NCBI GenBank assembly: GCA_964016985.1
Contig: OZ024825.1
Span: 37,633,557-37,697,556 of the forward strand
Direction of reading: 5' to 3'
Length of the DNA stretch: 64,000 nucleotides
DNA from: Anodontia alba
Taxonomy: Eukaryota > Mollusca > Bivalvia > Lucinida > Lucinidae
The position numbers and the translations under genes are program-made. Below the pieces are notes generated by a model, which was not told the origin of the DNA, ran no database searches, and was given only the letters and a program-made list of their open reading frames with translations. This document shows positions 1 to 14,900 of this stretch, in pieces (position 1 is the first letter of the stretch; each line of letters starts with the position of its first letter).

Positions 1-240
1 CGAGGTCGGCAACATTCTTTCGTGGAGATTGATCATGATATATTTTCTACGGTCATTCTCTCCCTTCCGCTGATTCAAGAAGGGCAGTTGTCAGTTTCTG
101 GCGAAAGAATGTGCACAATACTGGTTAACCGCTTAGAGGACTAAGCCTGCCCAGTAAACGTGTGGTTAGGTAAACTGACCGCGCTCGACATGACCCCATT
201 GGGTTGACTGGGCCGTAAAACCTCAACACAAACAAACAAG
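1..240 (+). mobile_element. tRNA-derived SINE, 3' part (cut by window edge)
   Basis: This is the body and tail of a SINE also present at 5040-5340, 5700-5960, 26448-26720, 32805-32995 and 60350-60612. The shared body contains GGAGATTGATCATGA, GATTCAAGAAGGGCAGTTG and a tail GTAAAACCTCAACACAAAC. The tRNA-like head lies outside the window. The ORF read antisense through it is not a gene. Confidence 0.75.
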
Positions 241-565
241 ACACCCATGATCGATTTTTATATGACGCAACAGAACAGCGCATTCGCAATAACACAATAC
301 AAATTTTAAATATTGAAATGAGAAACACGAAGTTGTATAAATAAAGGTATACATGTATAACGGTTGCTTCAAATAATATTTATTTAGTAGGTAATAACAA
401 TATACAATAAACAAGTGAACAATCAATAACAATATACGATAAACATGTGAGTGTATTTAAGACATTGGAAACAGATTACAGTAAGCAATACTGCTTATTT
501 TGGTCGTGAAATGCACTATGATTTTGCAGTTTCTGTGAATGGCAATGAGTGTAAACACGCATATG

Positions 566-570
<5 letters not shown>

Positions 571-613
<43 letters not shown>

Positions 614-614
614 G
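571..614. repeat. (GA)n microsatellite
   Basis: Run of about 22 GA units with one interruption. Short ORFs crossing it are low-complexity artefacts. Apart from this run, 241-900 shows nothing recognisable. Confidence 0.95.
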
Positions 615-904
615 TCCTTAGATCCATGTCCAAGTGTACAAGATGTCTAAGAAAAATAAAGCTGCGACTGGGTCGCCCTATCTTCGTAGGAAAAGTACAG
701 TTGGTAGATTTTCTGTCTTTTGACAAGACAGACAACCTTTGTGATTTTCTGTTTGCACCCATACACACAAGGGTTTTCTTGAAAGGTGGTCTGGTCTACT
801 CTAAAAGGAAAAAAATGCCCCCAAGGGATGCAAAAATCTAACCTTTTAGAATAGACCCCTTTTCAGAAGGGGGGCAAAACAATTTGGATGGAGATGTACA
901 GTAC

Positions 905-1125
905 AGAGTTTATACAGTAAAACTGGGGTTTCCAAGGGTATACATTATATTTCTGCTCAAAAACATAGATTGTGGGTATACAATAGAACCACATCACTGA
1001 GGCGGTTCTAAAGAGTACCCACAACCTATGTTTTGAGCAGAAATATGAAAAATATCAGAGTTTTTTATCTGAAAATTTTCAGTTTTTGGTGGTAAGTATA
1101 TTTGAATAGGCATGTTTTCGTAATG
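905..1125 (+). mobile_element. MITE-1 copy 1, left end degraded
   Basis: Contains the MITE-1 core hairpin (AACATAGATTGTGGGTA and its inverse) and the right terminus GTTTTCGTAATG. The first inverted terminus is not recognisable. The right end stops one base before the stop codon of gene 1, so the start of that gene's 3'UTR is element-derived. Confidence 0.85.
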
Positions 1126-1126
1126 G

Positions 1127-1359
1127 CTAGGTTTCTTGTTTTTGGTATAGGCTATCTTCTGTGACAAAGATTTCATCATGCGATACTGTGTAGAGTTCCA
1201 CTTCTGGTTTATCTGGCTCGGTTACAGAGGCATGTCCTGATTGTCTAGTACAGCGCCACATTACTGGTATAACAGAAGCCACCAGACCACTTGCCAGACA
1301 GAATGCACCAGAGAAGTAAAATGAACTGTTGTAACTGCCAGTCGCATCTACCAGCCAAC
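1127..1359 (-). CDS. Gene 1 exon 6 (TM12 and C-terminal tail)
   Basis: 233 nt from acceptor CTACACAG| to TAG at 1129-1127. It encodes GWLVDATGSYNSSFYFSGAF, TM12, VMWRC and an acidic cytosolic tail ending SLYQKQET. The next genomic base but one belongs to a MITE-1 copy. Confidence 0.9.
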
Positions 1360-4134
1360 CTGTGTAGTATGAATAACAAAATAAATATCCCAGCGGGCAT
1401 ATGACGTTTATACAACGTCATATTAACGTCGATGCAACGTCATGATCCCAGCGGGCACATAGAGGATATTCAAATGTTTGGAGTGAATATGACTTTTATT
1501 TCATCGAGTGAAGTGAAAAAATGTAGGCACGAATGAAATATACATTTTTTCACTTCACGAGATGAAATAAAAGTCATATTCACGACAAATATTTGAATTT
1601 TCTTTTTATTATATACATCACTTTCGATAGAAGAGATGCAAATCTTGCATTTGCAAAGGGAAGTCTGACACGCAGTTTTGTCCCTTGGCGGCGACATATA
1701 AGAACCGCATCACAGCGGGAAACCTACTTCCGGAAGAAAATAGTCCCCGAAATATTTCAGCCTAAAAGCGTTTTTTTCAGGGATATGAGCAATAAAATCA
1801 ACTGTATTTAGTTCAATTTAATAAAACAAGAAACATTTTAGGTATTGGACATGAACTGACACATTAAGGAGAGTTTAAAGACTAGAAATTAATACGCGCC
1901 ACAGAAAACAGTAGTTCCAGATCTTATATTTTTCACTGCTCAGAGGAGTGAAAATATAAGTTTTATATTTCCACTAGTGAAAATATAACTTTTTCGAAAT
2001 ATGCATTTTATTTCATTAATGATTCTTTATATTTCATTACTTTGTATATAATAAATGGCGTTTATACAACGTCGCATTAACGTCGATGCAACGTAATGCG
2101 ACGTTGTACAAACGCCATGTGCCTTCTGGGATACATTTCGTCAACACACCCAATGAAAATGTGCTAGTTTTTACCATGGTTTTAAATAAACCATTTTAAC
2201 AAAAATATTGATAATTTCTGATTTTTCCACAAAACAATTATGTTGTGGCTATTCATTAGAAGCGCGCCTCTGCCATGCGCTTCTTATAAATAATCATAGC
2301 TATGTTTGCCATGGCATTTTCCTGTTAGACGAGAAATGAGCAATAGTTTGGTTATTATTATGTATACTCAAATAATAAACTGTCACGGCATTTCTTTTCT
2401 CTTTCATCTTGAAGGTTAGAGAATCCACCCATACTCTGTATATTTGCTTCCCATTTTATCTATTCACACAACCGATTTCATGAATGATGCTAATTTGTAT
2501 GCCACACATGGAAAGCCTCCTTTTCTGTCGGAGTGTTCTCTCTTTCAAAGGAGAGGCAAACATTTACAGTTTAAAGTACACGCTTGGGGATCTTCTTCTG
2601 TTCGCTATAAACGTGTCATTTGAGCCGGGGCACAGCATTTCTTAGATTGCATTTGCGCCCAGTGAAGACTCAGATCAGCCTATGTATCCACACAGTCTGA
2701 TCAGTCTTCACATAGCACTACGTATATGGTTAGCGAATGATCAAAAGCGTCTTCAGGCGGATAGCGAAGACTCTGATTAGCCCAGCATCTGAGTCTTCGC
2801 TGGGCGCTTATGAAATTTTGAAGGAGCTGCTTTGTCCCGGCTCATTTAAACACGTGACTGAAAATGACATAGAGGTTAATCCATCTGAGCTTAAGGTATA
2901 GGAAACTATTTCCCCGAGATATTTGCAAATCCGATAAACAAACGAGTGCATTAGCACGGGTTTGTTTGTAAGATTTGCAAGTCTCGAAGCAAATTTTTCC
3001 TGAGTTTTTAACTCAATGTATATTAACTTATATATTACATATCATAAAATGATTTTTTTTTCAGCTTCTGTTTTTGACGTTTTGACGTCACTAATTTTTG
3101 CGACTTTAGTCATCTACACTCGTCGCGAGGCGCGATAGCGTTCTAAAGGAAATATTTCTATGCTCTATATTTTCCCCTAGGAATTATGAATTATGTTTCC
3201 CACAGGAATTACTAAAATAGCTTCAGTAATGCACATGTAATATAGTAGTTATCCGGCTTACCCCCTGCAGGCGTTCCGATACTTGCACTCAGTCCACTAG
3301 CTGTCAGCATGAAACCAAGGGCCGGCCCGATGTGCTCTAGACCCACAAGATCAGCTGTTATTACTGACAGTAGAACGGCAAATATACCTGAAATAGTAAT
3401 AATAATAATAATAATAATATCGTATTGTAGTACCCTAAATATTCTGACACCTTAACCCTTAAAGCGCCAATCACAACTATTGTCGTCTGCTTTGTCATCT
3501 GCTTGTGATTTTAAAAGTCATTTTTGCAAACAGTGTGGACCCAGATCAGACTGCTCCTTTAGGAGTAGTCTGATCAGGGTCCACACTGTCTGCTTATATG
3601 CAAAAATAGGTTTGAAAAGTCTGCAAGAATATTCAGCAGACGACATAAACAGACGACATTTTCAGATGAAGTTTTTCTTGGCGCTTTAAGGGTTAACTCA
3701 TTAAAATACGTGTCCAAATATGTTTTAATATGTCCACTTGACTCTGAGGTAATTGTCTGAAAATGCTGGATGAGTTGATGATTGGCAAACAGTGTAGACC
3801 CTGGAGTGTGCTCAGGCCTGTCTGTCCGAATACGTAGGCTAAAGAGGGTAAATTGTGTTTATTAAATTCCATCGTGTTTGCTGTCCGCTGTAGTTTGTTT
3901 GATCCTCCTCTTGTTATCATTGTTAGGCTATGGAGGTTGTAGAAGGCTCATTCAATCAGCGAAGACTCTGATCAGACTGCGCGGATGCGCAGGCTGATCT
4001 GAGTCTTCGCTGGTCTCACAAATCTTACTGTAGGTTTTGTCGCGCGCTGGCTCATAGTACTTATAAAATTTTCTGGTCCTTTTGGACTATTGGGCTAAAA
4101 CATAAAAGTGAAAACAGACTTCTGTTTTTTTTGT

Positions 4135-4227
<93 letters not shown>

Positions 4228-6471
4228 GGCGGGGGAGGTGGGGGGCGGGGCAAAATTGATTTTCAATACAATTTAAAAAGATTGTCACTCGCTACAAAAA
4301 GATAGGTTACAACATGGACATTCTGTGGCAAACTGAATGCATAGTTGTTAACCCATTTATGGCAGACTGCCTCTTTATTTGCGCGCGGTTGGTCGGTGCT
4401 CAGACTAAATGACGACTCCCTCTTCAACCTGTTTCAGATCTGGTCAGCGCCTAACTATCAACGTCTGTGGTCGGGCTCATCGTGGTCCTGTTTGTGATTT
4501 TCTTGTGTTCTGCCATTGAGCCCTTTGTTTTGTTTCATCACAGTGTTTTTGATTATATGTGTTTCATTGTGATATTTCACAGATGAGGTAGAGGACCCCT
4601 ATGCATACCAAGCATATATTTTTATCAGAATTAAGGTGAGGTTTCGCGCGAGTAAATTGTTATAAGCTCACCCCATCTCCCATCCAGTATTACCTAATGG
4701 CCATACCGAGGCGGTTCCTCTGTTACAGTTCTTCTTTGTTTTTGCGTCAGTGGTTTAATACATTACGAAAACACGCCTATTCAAATATATTGAAAATTTT
4801 TACAACCAAAAAAGGAAAATTTTCAGATAAAAAATTCTGATTTTTACATATTTTTGCTCAAAACACAGATTGTAAACACAGATTGTGGGTACTCGTTAGA
4901 ACCGCCTCGGCGAGACGGTTCTAACGAGTAAACACAATCTATGTTTTTTTAGCAAACTAAGAAAAATAATGCCTACACCTGTAAACCCCAGTTTTACTAT
5001 ATAAAAATGGGGTTTAAGGGAGTCAAAATTATAAGGCGTGTTTTTGTGATGTGTGCCATTCAACTGGAGACCAGGAGGTCGCGGGTTCAACCCCAGCCGA
5101 GGTCGGCAACATTCTTTCGTGGAGATTGATCATGAAATAATTTCTACGGTCATTCTCTCCTTTCCGCTGATTCAAGAAGGGCAGTTGTCAGTTTCTTCGA
5201 AAGAATGTGCACAATACTGGTTAACCGCTCAGAGGACTAAGCCTGCCCAGTAAACGTGTGGTTAGGTAAACTGACCGCGCTCGACATGACCCCACTGGGT
5301 TGACTGGGCCGTAAAACCTCAAAACAAAAAACAAACAAACAGTGCCATTTGTTTTGTAATTATTTGTCCCTAATCTCTCCTTCTTTTGGTGCCTCGTGAA
5401 GTCAGTGCTTCGTAATTTTGGCATTTCCTGGGTATCTTCACTATATTTTTTAAATGATCTTCAAATGTATTAAAGTTTTCATCTTTCCTTAAACCTCGTT
5501 TACGCTTAGCATAATGGGTAAAATTTTAGCAGATGACATTTTGAAATATTTTTCTTAGTTCTCCCAGAAAATAGGTTTTGACCTTTCACACAAAAATGAA
5601 TGATCAAAGCTTATTTTCTGAGAAAAAAGAAGAAGAAAAAAAACAACAAAAAAAACAGAAAAACAAAAAAAAAAAAAAAACTATCATCAGTTTGTCTTGT
5701 TTGTTTGAGTCAAGCCGGTCAGTTAATCTATTCACTTTTCCTGAGCATACTTAGTCCTCTAAGTGGCTAAGCAGTACTTTGTGCACTTACTTTTGCCAGG
5801 AACTGATAACGGCCCCTCTTGAAGTAGAAATGATTTCATGATCAATCTCCACAAAAGTTGTGTGGCCAAGCTGGGATTCGAATTGGCGACCCCTGAATCT
5901 GCAGCCAGACGCGCTACTTCCTGTTATGGAGCCCGGCCTCAATATGTCGTCTACTGAATTTGTCCAGGGAGTGGTAAAAGTTAACTCTTTCATCATTACA
6001 GACCAAAACAAATCTTTTGCAAACAGTGTAGATCCTGATGAGACGGCTCATGATGAGCCGTCTCATCAGGATCTACTCTGTTTGCCATTCTGTTTATGAC
6101 TGAGATTCCTATATGGAACAATGGTCTGATCAGATTCAGAGATGGAAGAGTCCACTCCAGAAACTCAGGGATGAAAGGACTAAGGACTGTTTTGTCCACA
6201 GCACTAGAAGTATAACTTAAAGTACAATCAACTCCCGTTAACTCTAACTTCAGGGAACCGGAATATTTGGTTTGAGGTAACAGTAGTTTGAGGCAAAAGG
6301 AATTGAAATGTATGGAAAATACAGGAAGCTAAACCAAACTTTCACTAGATTTAGTTTCCCTTAAGCAGTAGTTTGATTTGTCAGTGTTTGAGATTATGAG
6401 AGTCAACTGTACACTATGTCGCCTGTGACATACCTGGTACAAAGTTCATTTTTTTTTCTGCCAAAAAAATG

Positions 6472-6506
<35 letters not shown>

Positions 6507-9500
6507 AAATAAAATAAATAAATAAAATACCCACCTGTGCCCATTCCATACAGTAGACCATAGAGCAAGAACTGCCAAAACACAGTGAGATGAACGCACG
6601 CAATCGTGATGATGCCACTCAAGAACATTGCAAAAATATAGTAATAGATTCGATGACAGCAATTGTAGTCTCCAACAAATCCTACCAAGAGACGTGACAC
6701 AATACTTCCAACGCCGGCAAGAGATAAGGCCAAAGAAGAATATTCTTTTGTTTGTCCTCTGACTATCATCATATTGTACAGTAGATTAAAAGGTATAAAA
6801 TAGGCAACGAACCCAAACACCGTAGCAATCACACAGCATATGTAGGGCGCATTGAAAAATGAAAAGAGTTCCTTGCACTTTTGCGAGACCATCTTTATAC
6901 AAGGCTTGGTAGTCTCTGAAACGAAATAAAAGTCGTTTGGACATATTTCTATTTTATTAGGGAAGTACAGTAAGACTCCAATGGCTCGAGCACTCATTAC
7001 GAAAACATGCTTATTCAAATATACTGAAAATTTCACCACCAAAACCTGAAAGTTTTCAAATAAAAATTCTGATATTTTTTATATTTCTGCTCAAAACATA
7101 GATTGTGGTACTCGTTAGAACCGCCTCGCAGAAGGGGTTCTAACGAGTACTCACAATCTATTTTTTGAGCGGAAATAAGGAAAATAATGTATACCCTGTA
7201 AACCCCAGTTTTACCACATGAAAGTGGGGTTTAAGGAGGTCAAAATTACAGTTGAACCTCGTTATCTCGAACTCGCTTATTTCGAATTACCGCTTATCTC
7301 GAAGTGAAAATCTGGTCCCTGTTTTAACATGAAACTATGACAACAGGTAACAAAATAATGTGGAAAAGCGGAGAAATTTCCACATTATTTTATATATATT
7401 TTTACGGAATTGCTTGACTGTGCGCTTATAGGAGTATGTGCGGTAATTGGATCGAATACAGTTATTTTCCGATGAGTTAGGGAACTCCTACGCAGACCGA
7501 ACAAATAAATGTAGGTAAACTATATCAGGATTGTGGGCGAGGTCTGACATCAGTAAAACCAGATTTAAGCCCCAACTATCACGAAAACATGCCTATATAA
7601 TTTTGACCCCCTTTAACTCCTATTTTATATAGTAAAACTGGGGTTTACAGGGTATAAATTATTTTTTCTTATTTCTTCTCAAAAACATAGATTGTGGGTA
7701 CTCGTTAGAACCGCCTCGCCGAGGGGGTTCTAGCGCATACCCACAATCTATGTTTTGAGCAGAAATATGAAAAATATCAGAATTTTTTATATGAAAACTT
7801 TCAGTTTTTGGTGGTGAAATTTTCTATATATTTGAAAAGGCGTGTTTTCGTAACAGTGTCGTTTTTTGTGATGTCGTTTTATGTAGTTCAATCCTTATCC
7901 GGTACCTTGGAAGGCCCGTATTTCATGATTGTGACTTTTCTTATATATTCCCATACTTACTTTTCCAAATGTTTAATTGCAGACTGGACTGGCAAGGGGT
8001 CAATTTTTTCGGTGACATTTTATAACTTGTTCGTACAAGAGGAAAGAACAAACATTCCCATATAATATGGCGGTCACACATTACGTACCATGAAACAGTT
8101 TAATTCATATATTTTGAAGGAAACAGAACATCAAATACTGCATATTGTGTACACTTAGCTTTGTGAAATAAACTACTCAACGTTACGAAAACACGCCTAT
8201 TCAAATATATAGAAAATTTCACCTCCAAAAACTGAAATTTTTCAGGTAAAAAAAACCTCTGATATTTTACATATTTCTGCTTAAAACATAAATTGTGGGT
8301 ACTCGTTTGAACCGACGGCGAGGCGGTCCTAACGAGTACCCACTATCTATTTTTGAACAGAAATAAGAAAAATAATGTATACCCCTGTAAACCCCAGTTT
8401 TACTATATAAAAGTGGGGTTTAAGGGGGTCAAAATTGTATAGGCATGTTACCGTGATGAATACCTAGTTTCTGGGTCTCAATATCTGTGTCACTCTGCTT
8501 TTCAGAATATAACAGTGCACCAATAACGACACCTTGCAGGCAGATCCCACCCATCAGGATAAAACAACCTCTCCAGTCATACATATCGATACACCATGAT
8601 GTGAAGTGTGGTATAACTATATTTCCTATTCCCCCTCCTGTAGATGCTACACCAATGGCTATCGTCCGTCTATCTTTGAATTCTTTGCTGACGACTGTGA
8701 CATTTGCTACTATCATCACAAGAGTAGCACCGAAACCTGGAAAAACATGAGAGGCAATACATATGCCAAAGATCCATATAAAACACCTTTTTAACCAAAA
8801 AGGAATATCGATATCATTCTTACTTCTCCAAAAAAAAACAAAAAAAACAAAACAAAAAAAAAACATTACATGTTTATGGGTACTCATTAGAAATCCCATA
8901 AAGTTTGTAAAATACAGTGGACCCTCGTTACACATCACGAAAACATGCTTATATAATTTTGATCCCCTTAAACCCCACTTTTATATAGTAAAAACTGGGG
9001 TTTACAGGGGTATACACTATTTTTCTTATTTCTACTCAAAAGCATAGATTGTGGGTACTCGTTAGAACCGCCTCCCCGAGGCGGTTCTAACGAGTAGCCA
9101 CAATCTATGTTTTGAGCAGAAATATGAAAAATTTCAGAGTTTTTTATCCGAAAAATTTCAGTTTTTGGAGGCGAAATTTTCTATATATTTGAATAGGCGC
9201 GTTTTCGTAATGAACGACAGCATTAGTTCTCATAGATGTTGCGTTTAAAATGATTTTGCTGTTGCAAAGAAGCCTTAAATGCAACACAACGATATGTAAG
9301 AAATGGCTTGTTGCACGACCCGCAGAAAATTTGACCGATTCGACCGATTGAAAGGTTGACTAACACTTTGTGAATCATCTTGTGAGTCCGTCTGTTCGTC
9401 CGTAGTCAGTTAGGGAAATGTCAATAGCACTTAAACCGTTGGGTGCATTTTGAAAATGTTTGTCCTACTGATAGATACCGACAAGTTGTAGCAAATGGAC

Positions 9501-10323
9501 TTGCCAAATGCCACTTTTCTTTGACCAAGGTAACGCCGAGGCCAAAAATGCGAAAATACGGAAATCGCCGCAGGTCTTCAATCATATGGTATATTTTGTT
9601 AAAAGTTTGCATACAGAATCAAGCCAAACGAATTATCAAATGCCCCTTTTCATGCACCGATGGCAAAATATGTGACAGGTAGCGAAAATGGCCGTAACCC
9701 TTGAATCGCTGTAGTTCTTCAACCATATGGGGTATTTTGAGAAACTACAGATCAATATTGACAAGAGGCGGGCCGTGCACCTTAGCGATAGATGATTTTA
9801 TTCGTATTTCCTCACAGAACACATGTTTTGGATATCTGTTAGGATAGAGATGTTATTCAGAAAAATATTATGATTTAAGTATATGAATCAAAAACAGAAT
9901 CATACTATCTGACAGATTTTAGAAGAGCTGCAATGTTAGAAAACGTACCTTCTGTCATGTGCGCCCAACGAAGACACAAATCAGCCTGCGCATATGCGCA
10001 GTCTAATCTGAGTCTTCGTGCTAGCATGAAGAAACGTAGCATCGTTGGCTATCCAAAATGCGCCCAGTGAAGATTCTGATCAGACTGCGCGAATGCGCAG
10101 GCTGATCTGAATCTTCGCTGGGCGCACATATCCAAAAGTACGTTTTCTGATGTTGCGGCCCGTATAAGTCCAGTACCTGCAGTAAGCCCATATGTGACAT
10201 AGAGTAGATAAGGATTTGAAACGAATGCGCTGGACACCATTCCCACTGTCATAAGCAGGGACCCAGCAACGGTTGTTAAACACATTCCTAATGTTGTCAC
10301 TACCACACCTGAAACCACCCCTG

Positions 10324-10365
<42 letters not shown>

Positions 10366-11859
10366 ATTTAGCCCATTTACGTCGAGTGGATTCTTCTACC
10401 ATAATTCTTTGGACCGGTCTATTTCCAAAAGCAGGGTGTTTGAGTAGATTTTAGTATTACTATGTCTTACAGAAAGTTCTGTATTTATTGCAAACAGTGT
10501 AGACCCTTATCAAACGCCGCATTCTACGACGTCTGATCTAGGTCTGCATTGTTTGCAAATTACCCTTTTGGGAGGAAGGGAGTTCCCTACTAGAATGGGT
10601 TAAAACAACAACAATAAAGATAATGAAAAACAGAAAACATTTTAACAAAAAAAAAAAAACGTAAAAGGACAGATGAGTCGCAACGTGAGAAAACGTACCT
10701 TCTGATATGTCCGCCTAACGATGACTCAAATCAGCCTCCGCGCAGTCTGATCCAATTTTTCAACGGGCGCATTTTGGATAGTAGAAAAATACGTGTCTCC
10801 ATGCGTATACTCAGATCAGACTGCGTACTGCGAGAATACACAGGCTGATTTGAGTCTTCGATGGGCGCACATGTCAGACGGTACTTTTTCTCATGTTGAG
10901 GGTCTTATAAAGTCTGATAATATAATATAATACAATATAATACAATATAATATAATATAATATAATATAATCAGAGTCTTCGTTGCCTACATATGAAACC
11001 ACCGACGCATGAAGAATACATTACGAGAACACGCCTATATAATTTTGACCCCCGTAAACCCCACTTTTATATAGTAAAACTGGGGTTTACAGGGGTATAC
11101 ATTATTTTTCTTATTTCTGCTCAAAAACATAGATTGTGGGTACTCGTTAGAACCGCCTGCGAGGCGGTCCAAACGAGTACCCACAATCTATGTTTTGATC
11201 AGAAATATGAAAAATATCTGAATTTTTTATCTGAAAATTTTCATTTTTTGGTGGTATAATTTTCAGCATATTTAAATAGGCGTGTTTTCGTAATGAACTG
11301 CAACAGGGAACCGCCTTTGAACGGTCAGTAGGAACACTGCTCAAACCAGTTTTACTTGCGCAAAACATTACCCTTTATTCTGATTCAGTCCGCATAGGGG
11401 TCCTCCACCACATCTGTGAAACAGCACAGTGAAACGTGTGATTGAAACAAAATATATTTCTCTCTATGAAACATGAGAACATACAGTTGAGTTATAGACA
11501 TACAGTGAAAGAAAGAGGCTCTGGACGGAAGCTTTAAGCTTGTCAAGGTCAGATATTGAGTTCTTACAACAATCTCAACTTGGCAGAAGTGAACATATCT
11601 AAACATGCAGAATACTAACATCTCAGCTAGCATTCTTTATAAGTCTACAGCGGGCCGTTATCGGCCCGTCAGCTACCCTGATGAGCCGATAACGGCCCGC
11701 TATAGATGTATAAAGAATGCTTCCTGGGGTACCTACAGACATTACGTGTTTTATAATAAAAACATGCACAGATTTAATATTGTGATGAAATACAATTAAA
11801 AAAAAAACAAAAACAAAAAAAAAACTGCAAGAAAATAATCTGATCGTTCGCATAGTGTT

Positions 11860-11941
<82 letters not shown>

Positions 11942-14900
11942 GTTGCTTCCTGATCCCATTCCCAACTATGGAACTGAAGGTGTTAGGTCATTGTATCGAT
12001 TTCTGATCATTGCCTATTTGATTAGATCCACTATATAACTGTAATTGTGATCAGGTCTTCATTGGCGTTCGCCTAGAGTTCTAAAGACGCAGAAATATTA
12101 CAATCAAAAGACTTTTTTATTTGCAGGAATCCTGGAGATAAACAATCTCAAACGCCATGGTTGATAGAGACGTTGTTAACTGCATTTGTCGAGTATCGTT
12201 TGGTTGCGACAAAGAAGAACTGTACGCGCTTAAAAACAGTATTATTTAAGACAGTGTTTTCACCAGGTATTCCATATTGGAGATGGTAAGGTAAACCGGA
12301 GAGATAATTTTTCGTGACTAGCTATATATTTTTTAATTTCAGTAGAACGTGCAACGGCGTTTCCCTTTCCCCGGCGCTATATTGCCATTTGTGCTGGCGC
12401 ATAAGAAAACCAACAAAATGGCATATGCGCCAAGCGAAGATTCAGATCAGCTAGTCACGAAAACACGCCTATTCAAGTATACCGAAAGTTTTACCACCAA
12501 AAAAAATAAAATTTTCAGATAAAAAATTCTGATATTTTTCATATTTCTGCTCAAAACATAGATTGTGGGTGCTCGTTAGAACCGCCTCGCCGAGGCGGTT
12601 CTAACGAGTACCCACAATCTATGGTTTTGAGCAGAAATAAGAAAAATAATGTATACCCCTGTAAACCCCAGTTTTACTATGTAACTGTGGGGTTTAAGGG
12701 GGTCAAAATTATATAGGTATGTTTTCGTGATGAAAATGGCATATGCGCCAAGCGAAGACTCCGATCAGCCTGGACATCCGCCCAGTCAAAATAGAGTCTT
12801 CGCTTGGGTCCTTAGCTTCCCATTGAGCGCTCAGCGGATGCCCAGGCTAATCTGAATCTTCGCTGGGTACACATGCCATTTTGATGGTTTTTCTGGATGC
12901 TATAAAGTTTGGTACCGCCTGTCACTAGTCTAGCGACCTCCAGTTGTATCTTTCTAGTGCATGCTTATCTTCCGTACAGTTATCCCATACAATGTTTCCA
13001 TATTCAGGGAGTGGGCGGAAACACTGTACTGAAACAAAGCAAAGGAATCAATGGCGATCTGAAGCCATAACACAAGAAAACCACAAACAGGGCCACAGAC
13101 ATTGATGATAGTAAGGCGCCAATAGATTAAGGAGGGAGCCGTCTTTTATTCTGAGGACCGACCCACCGGCCTACCCATTACGAAAACACGCCTATTCAAA
13201 TATACCGAAAAGTTTACCACCAAAAAATGAAAATTGTCGGATGAAAAATTCTGATATTTTTCATATTTCTGCTCAAAACATAGATTGTGGGTACTCGATA
13301 GGGCGGTTCTAACGAGTACCACAATCTATGTTTTAGAGCAGAAATAAGAAAATAATGTATACCCCTGTAAACCCCAGTTTTACTATATAAAAGTGGGGTT
13401 TAAGGGGGTCAGAATTATAAAGGCATGTTTTCGTGATGCCACATCGCAAACGGCATTCTATGATATCACTCTTACGTATTATAATTCCCAAGAAATAAAT
13501 CTTTCTTCAGTCTGTTTCAGAAAGTTGACATCTGTCTATTGATGTCTGTGGTAGGGCCTATCATGGTTCAAGATATGGTTGTCTTTTGTTTTGGCTTATG
13601 ATTGTCATTGAGCCCTCTACTTTCTTTCATAGCAGTTTTGTGATTATTTGTGTTTTAATGTAATGTTTTACTGATGAGGTACCGCAGTTCGAACACACAT
13701 TTTTTATTTTGAACTGCATCAGAATAAAGGACCAGATTTCGATCGAGTAAAACCAGTTTAAGACCCTCTCCCCGCCCCAATCCTCGACCAAGTGTTTTTT
13801 TCTGCTGACCGTCCTAAAGCGGTCCCTCTGTTGCAGTTCGTCTTTGTTTGTACAGACAACTCTCTTTATACCGACACTCGATACAAAATTCGTTATAATG
13901 ACAATTTGACTGTCACAAAGTCGCCTAAGAGGTAACAATTAGTCACAAATTATGCAAGAATATTGTATTTAATAATTAAAAGAAACACATGTTTAGAATA
14001 TTTGTTAGAATCGCCTCAGTGAGGCGATTCTAACAAATATCCAAAACATTTGTCCTGTGAGGAAATATGATTAAAACAAGACCTTTCTTACATATCAATC
14101 GGCTCTTCAAGTATTATGTAAAACAGCAAATTCATTTTAATGGCAATGTCTTTATGAACAAATTCTATCGTTGTAAGGCGGGTTCACTGTAAATCTTTCG
14201 TCAGTCTGTTTCAGATGTTGGCATCTGTCTATTGATGTCTGTCGTAGGGCCTATCATGGTCCAAGATATGGTTGTCTTTTGCTCTGGCTTATGATTGTTA
14301 TTGAGCCTTCTATTTTCTTTCACAGCAGTTTTGTGATTATTTATGTGTTATTGTAATTTTTTACTGATGAGGTAGAGGGCACTATGAGGATCGAACATAT
14401 ATTTTTAATTTTGAACTGCAGCAGAATAAAGGACTAGATTTCGTTCGAGTAAAACTAGTTTAAGACCCTGTCCCCGCCCCTACCCCCGACTAAGTAGTTT
14501 TCTACTGACCGTTCCAAGGCAATATATGTTTTCAGCAGAAATATGAAAATATCAGAGTTATCTGACAGTTTTCACTTTTTTTGAGATGAAATTTTCTATA
14601 TATTTGAATAGGCGTGTTTTCGTATTAGACACTACCCCACGAATTTGAAATCGGGCAACAAATACTGATCTGAACTTTCAATGCTCACATATGACTAATG
14701 ACCCATTTCTTGCCGTTATGTTAACAAAATGAATCTTTGTATGTATCTCACATTCCCCCATAATATGCTTAAAGCCAAAAGTAACTTTACAGCTGATATC
14801 TTTACGCTTTACTGACTTTTGCTCAGTGAAATTTAAATATTGTTTTAATGATGTTAAAGAACAATTATTTAGATTAAACATATTTTATTGCATAAACACA

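Noticed and set aside
4061..4305. Histidine/threonine- or valine/cysteine-rich ORFs
   Set aside because: Translations of the GT and poly-T runs.
7808..8065. 85-codon ORF downstream of MITE-1 copy 4
   Set aside because: Its first third is the MITE arm, and the rest has no family resemblance. It lies antisense in intron 3 of gene 1.
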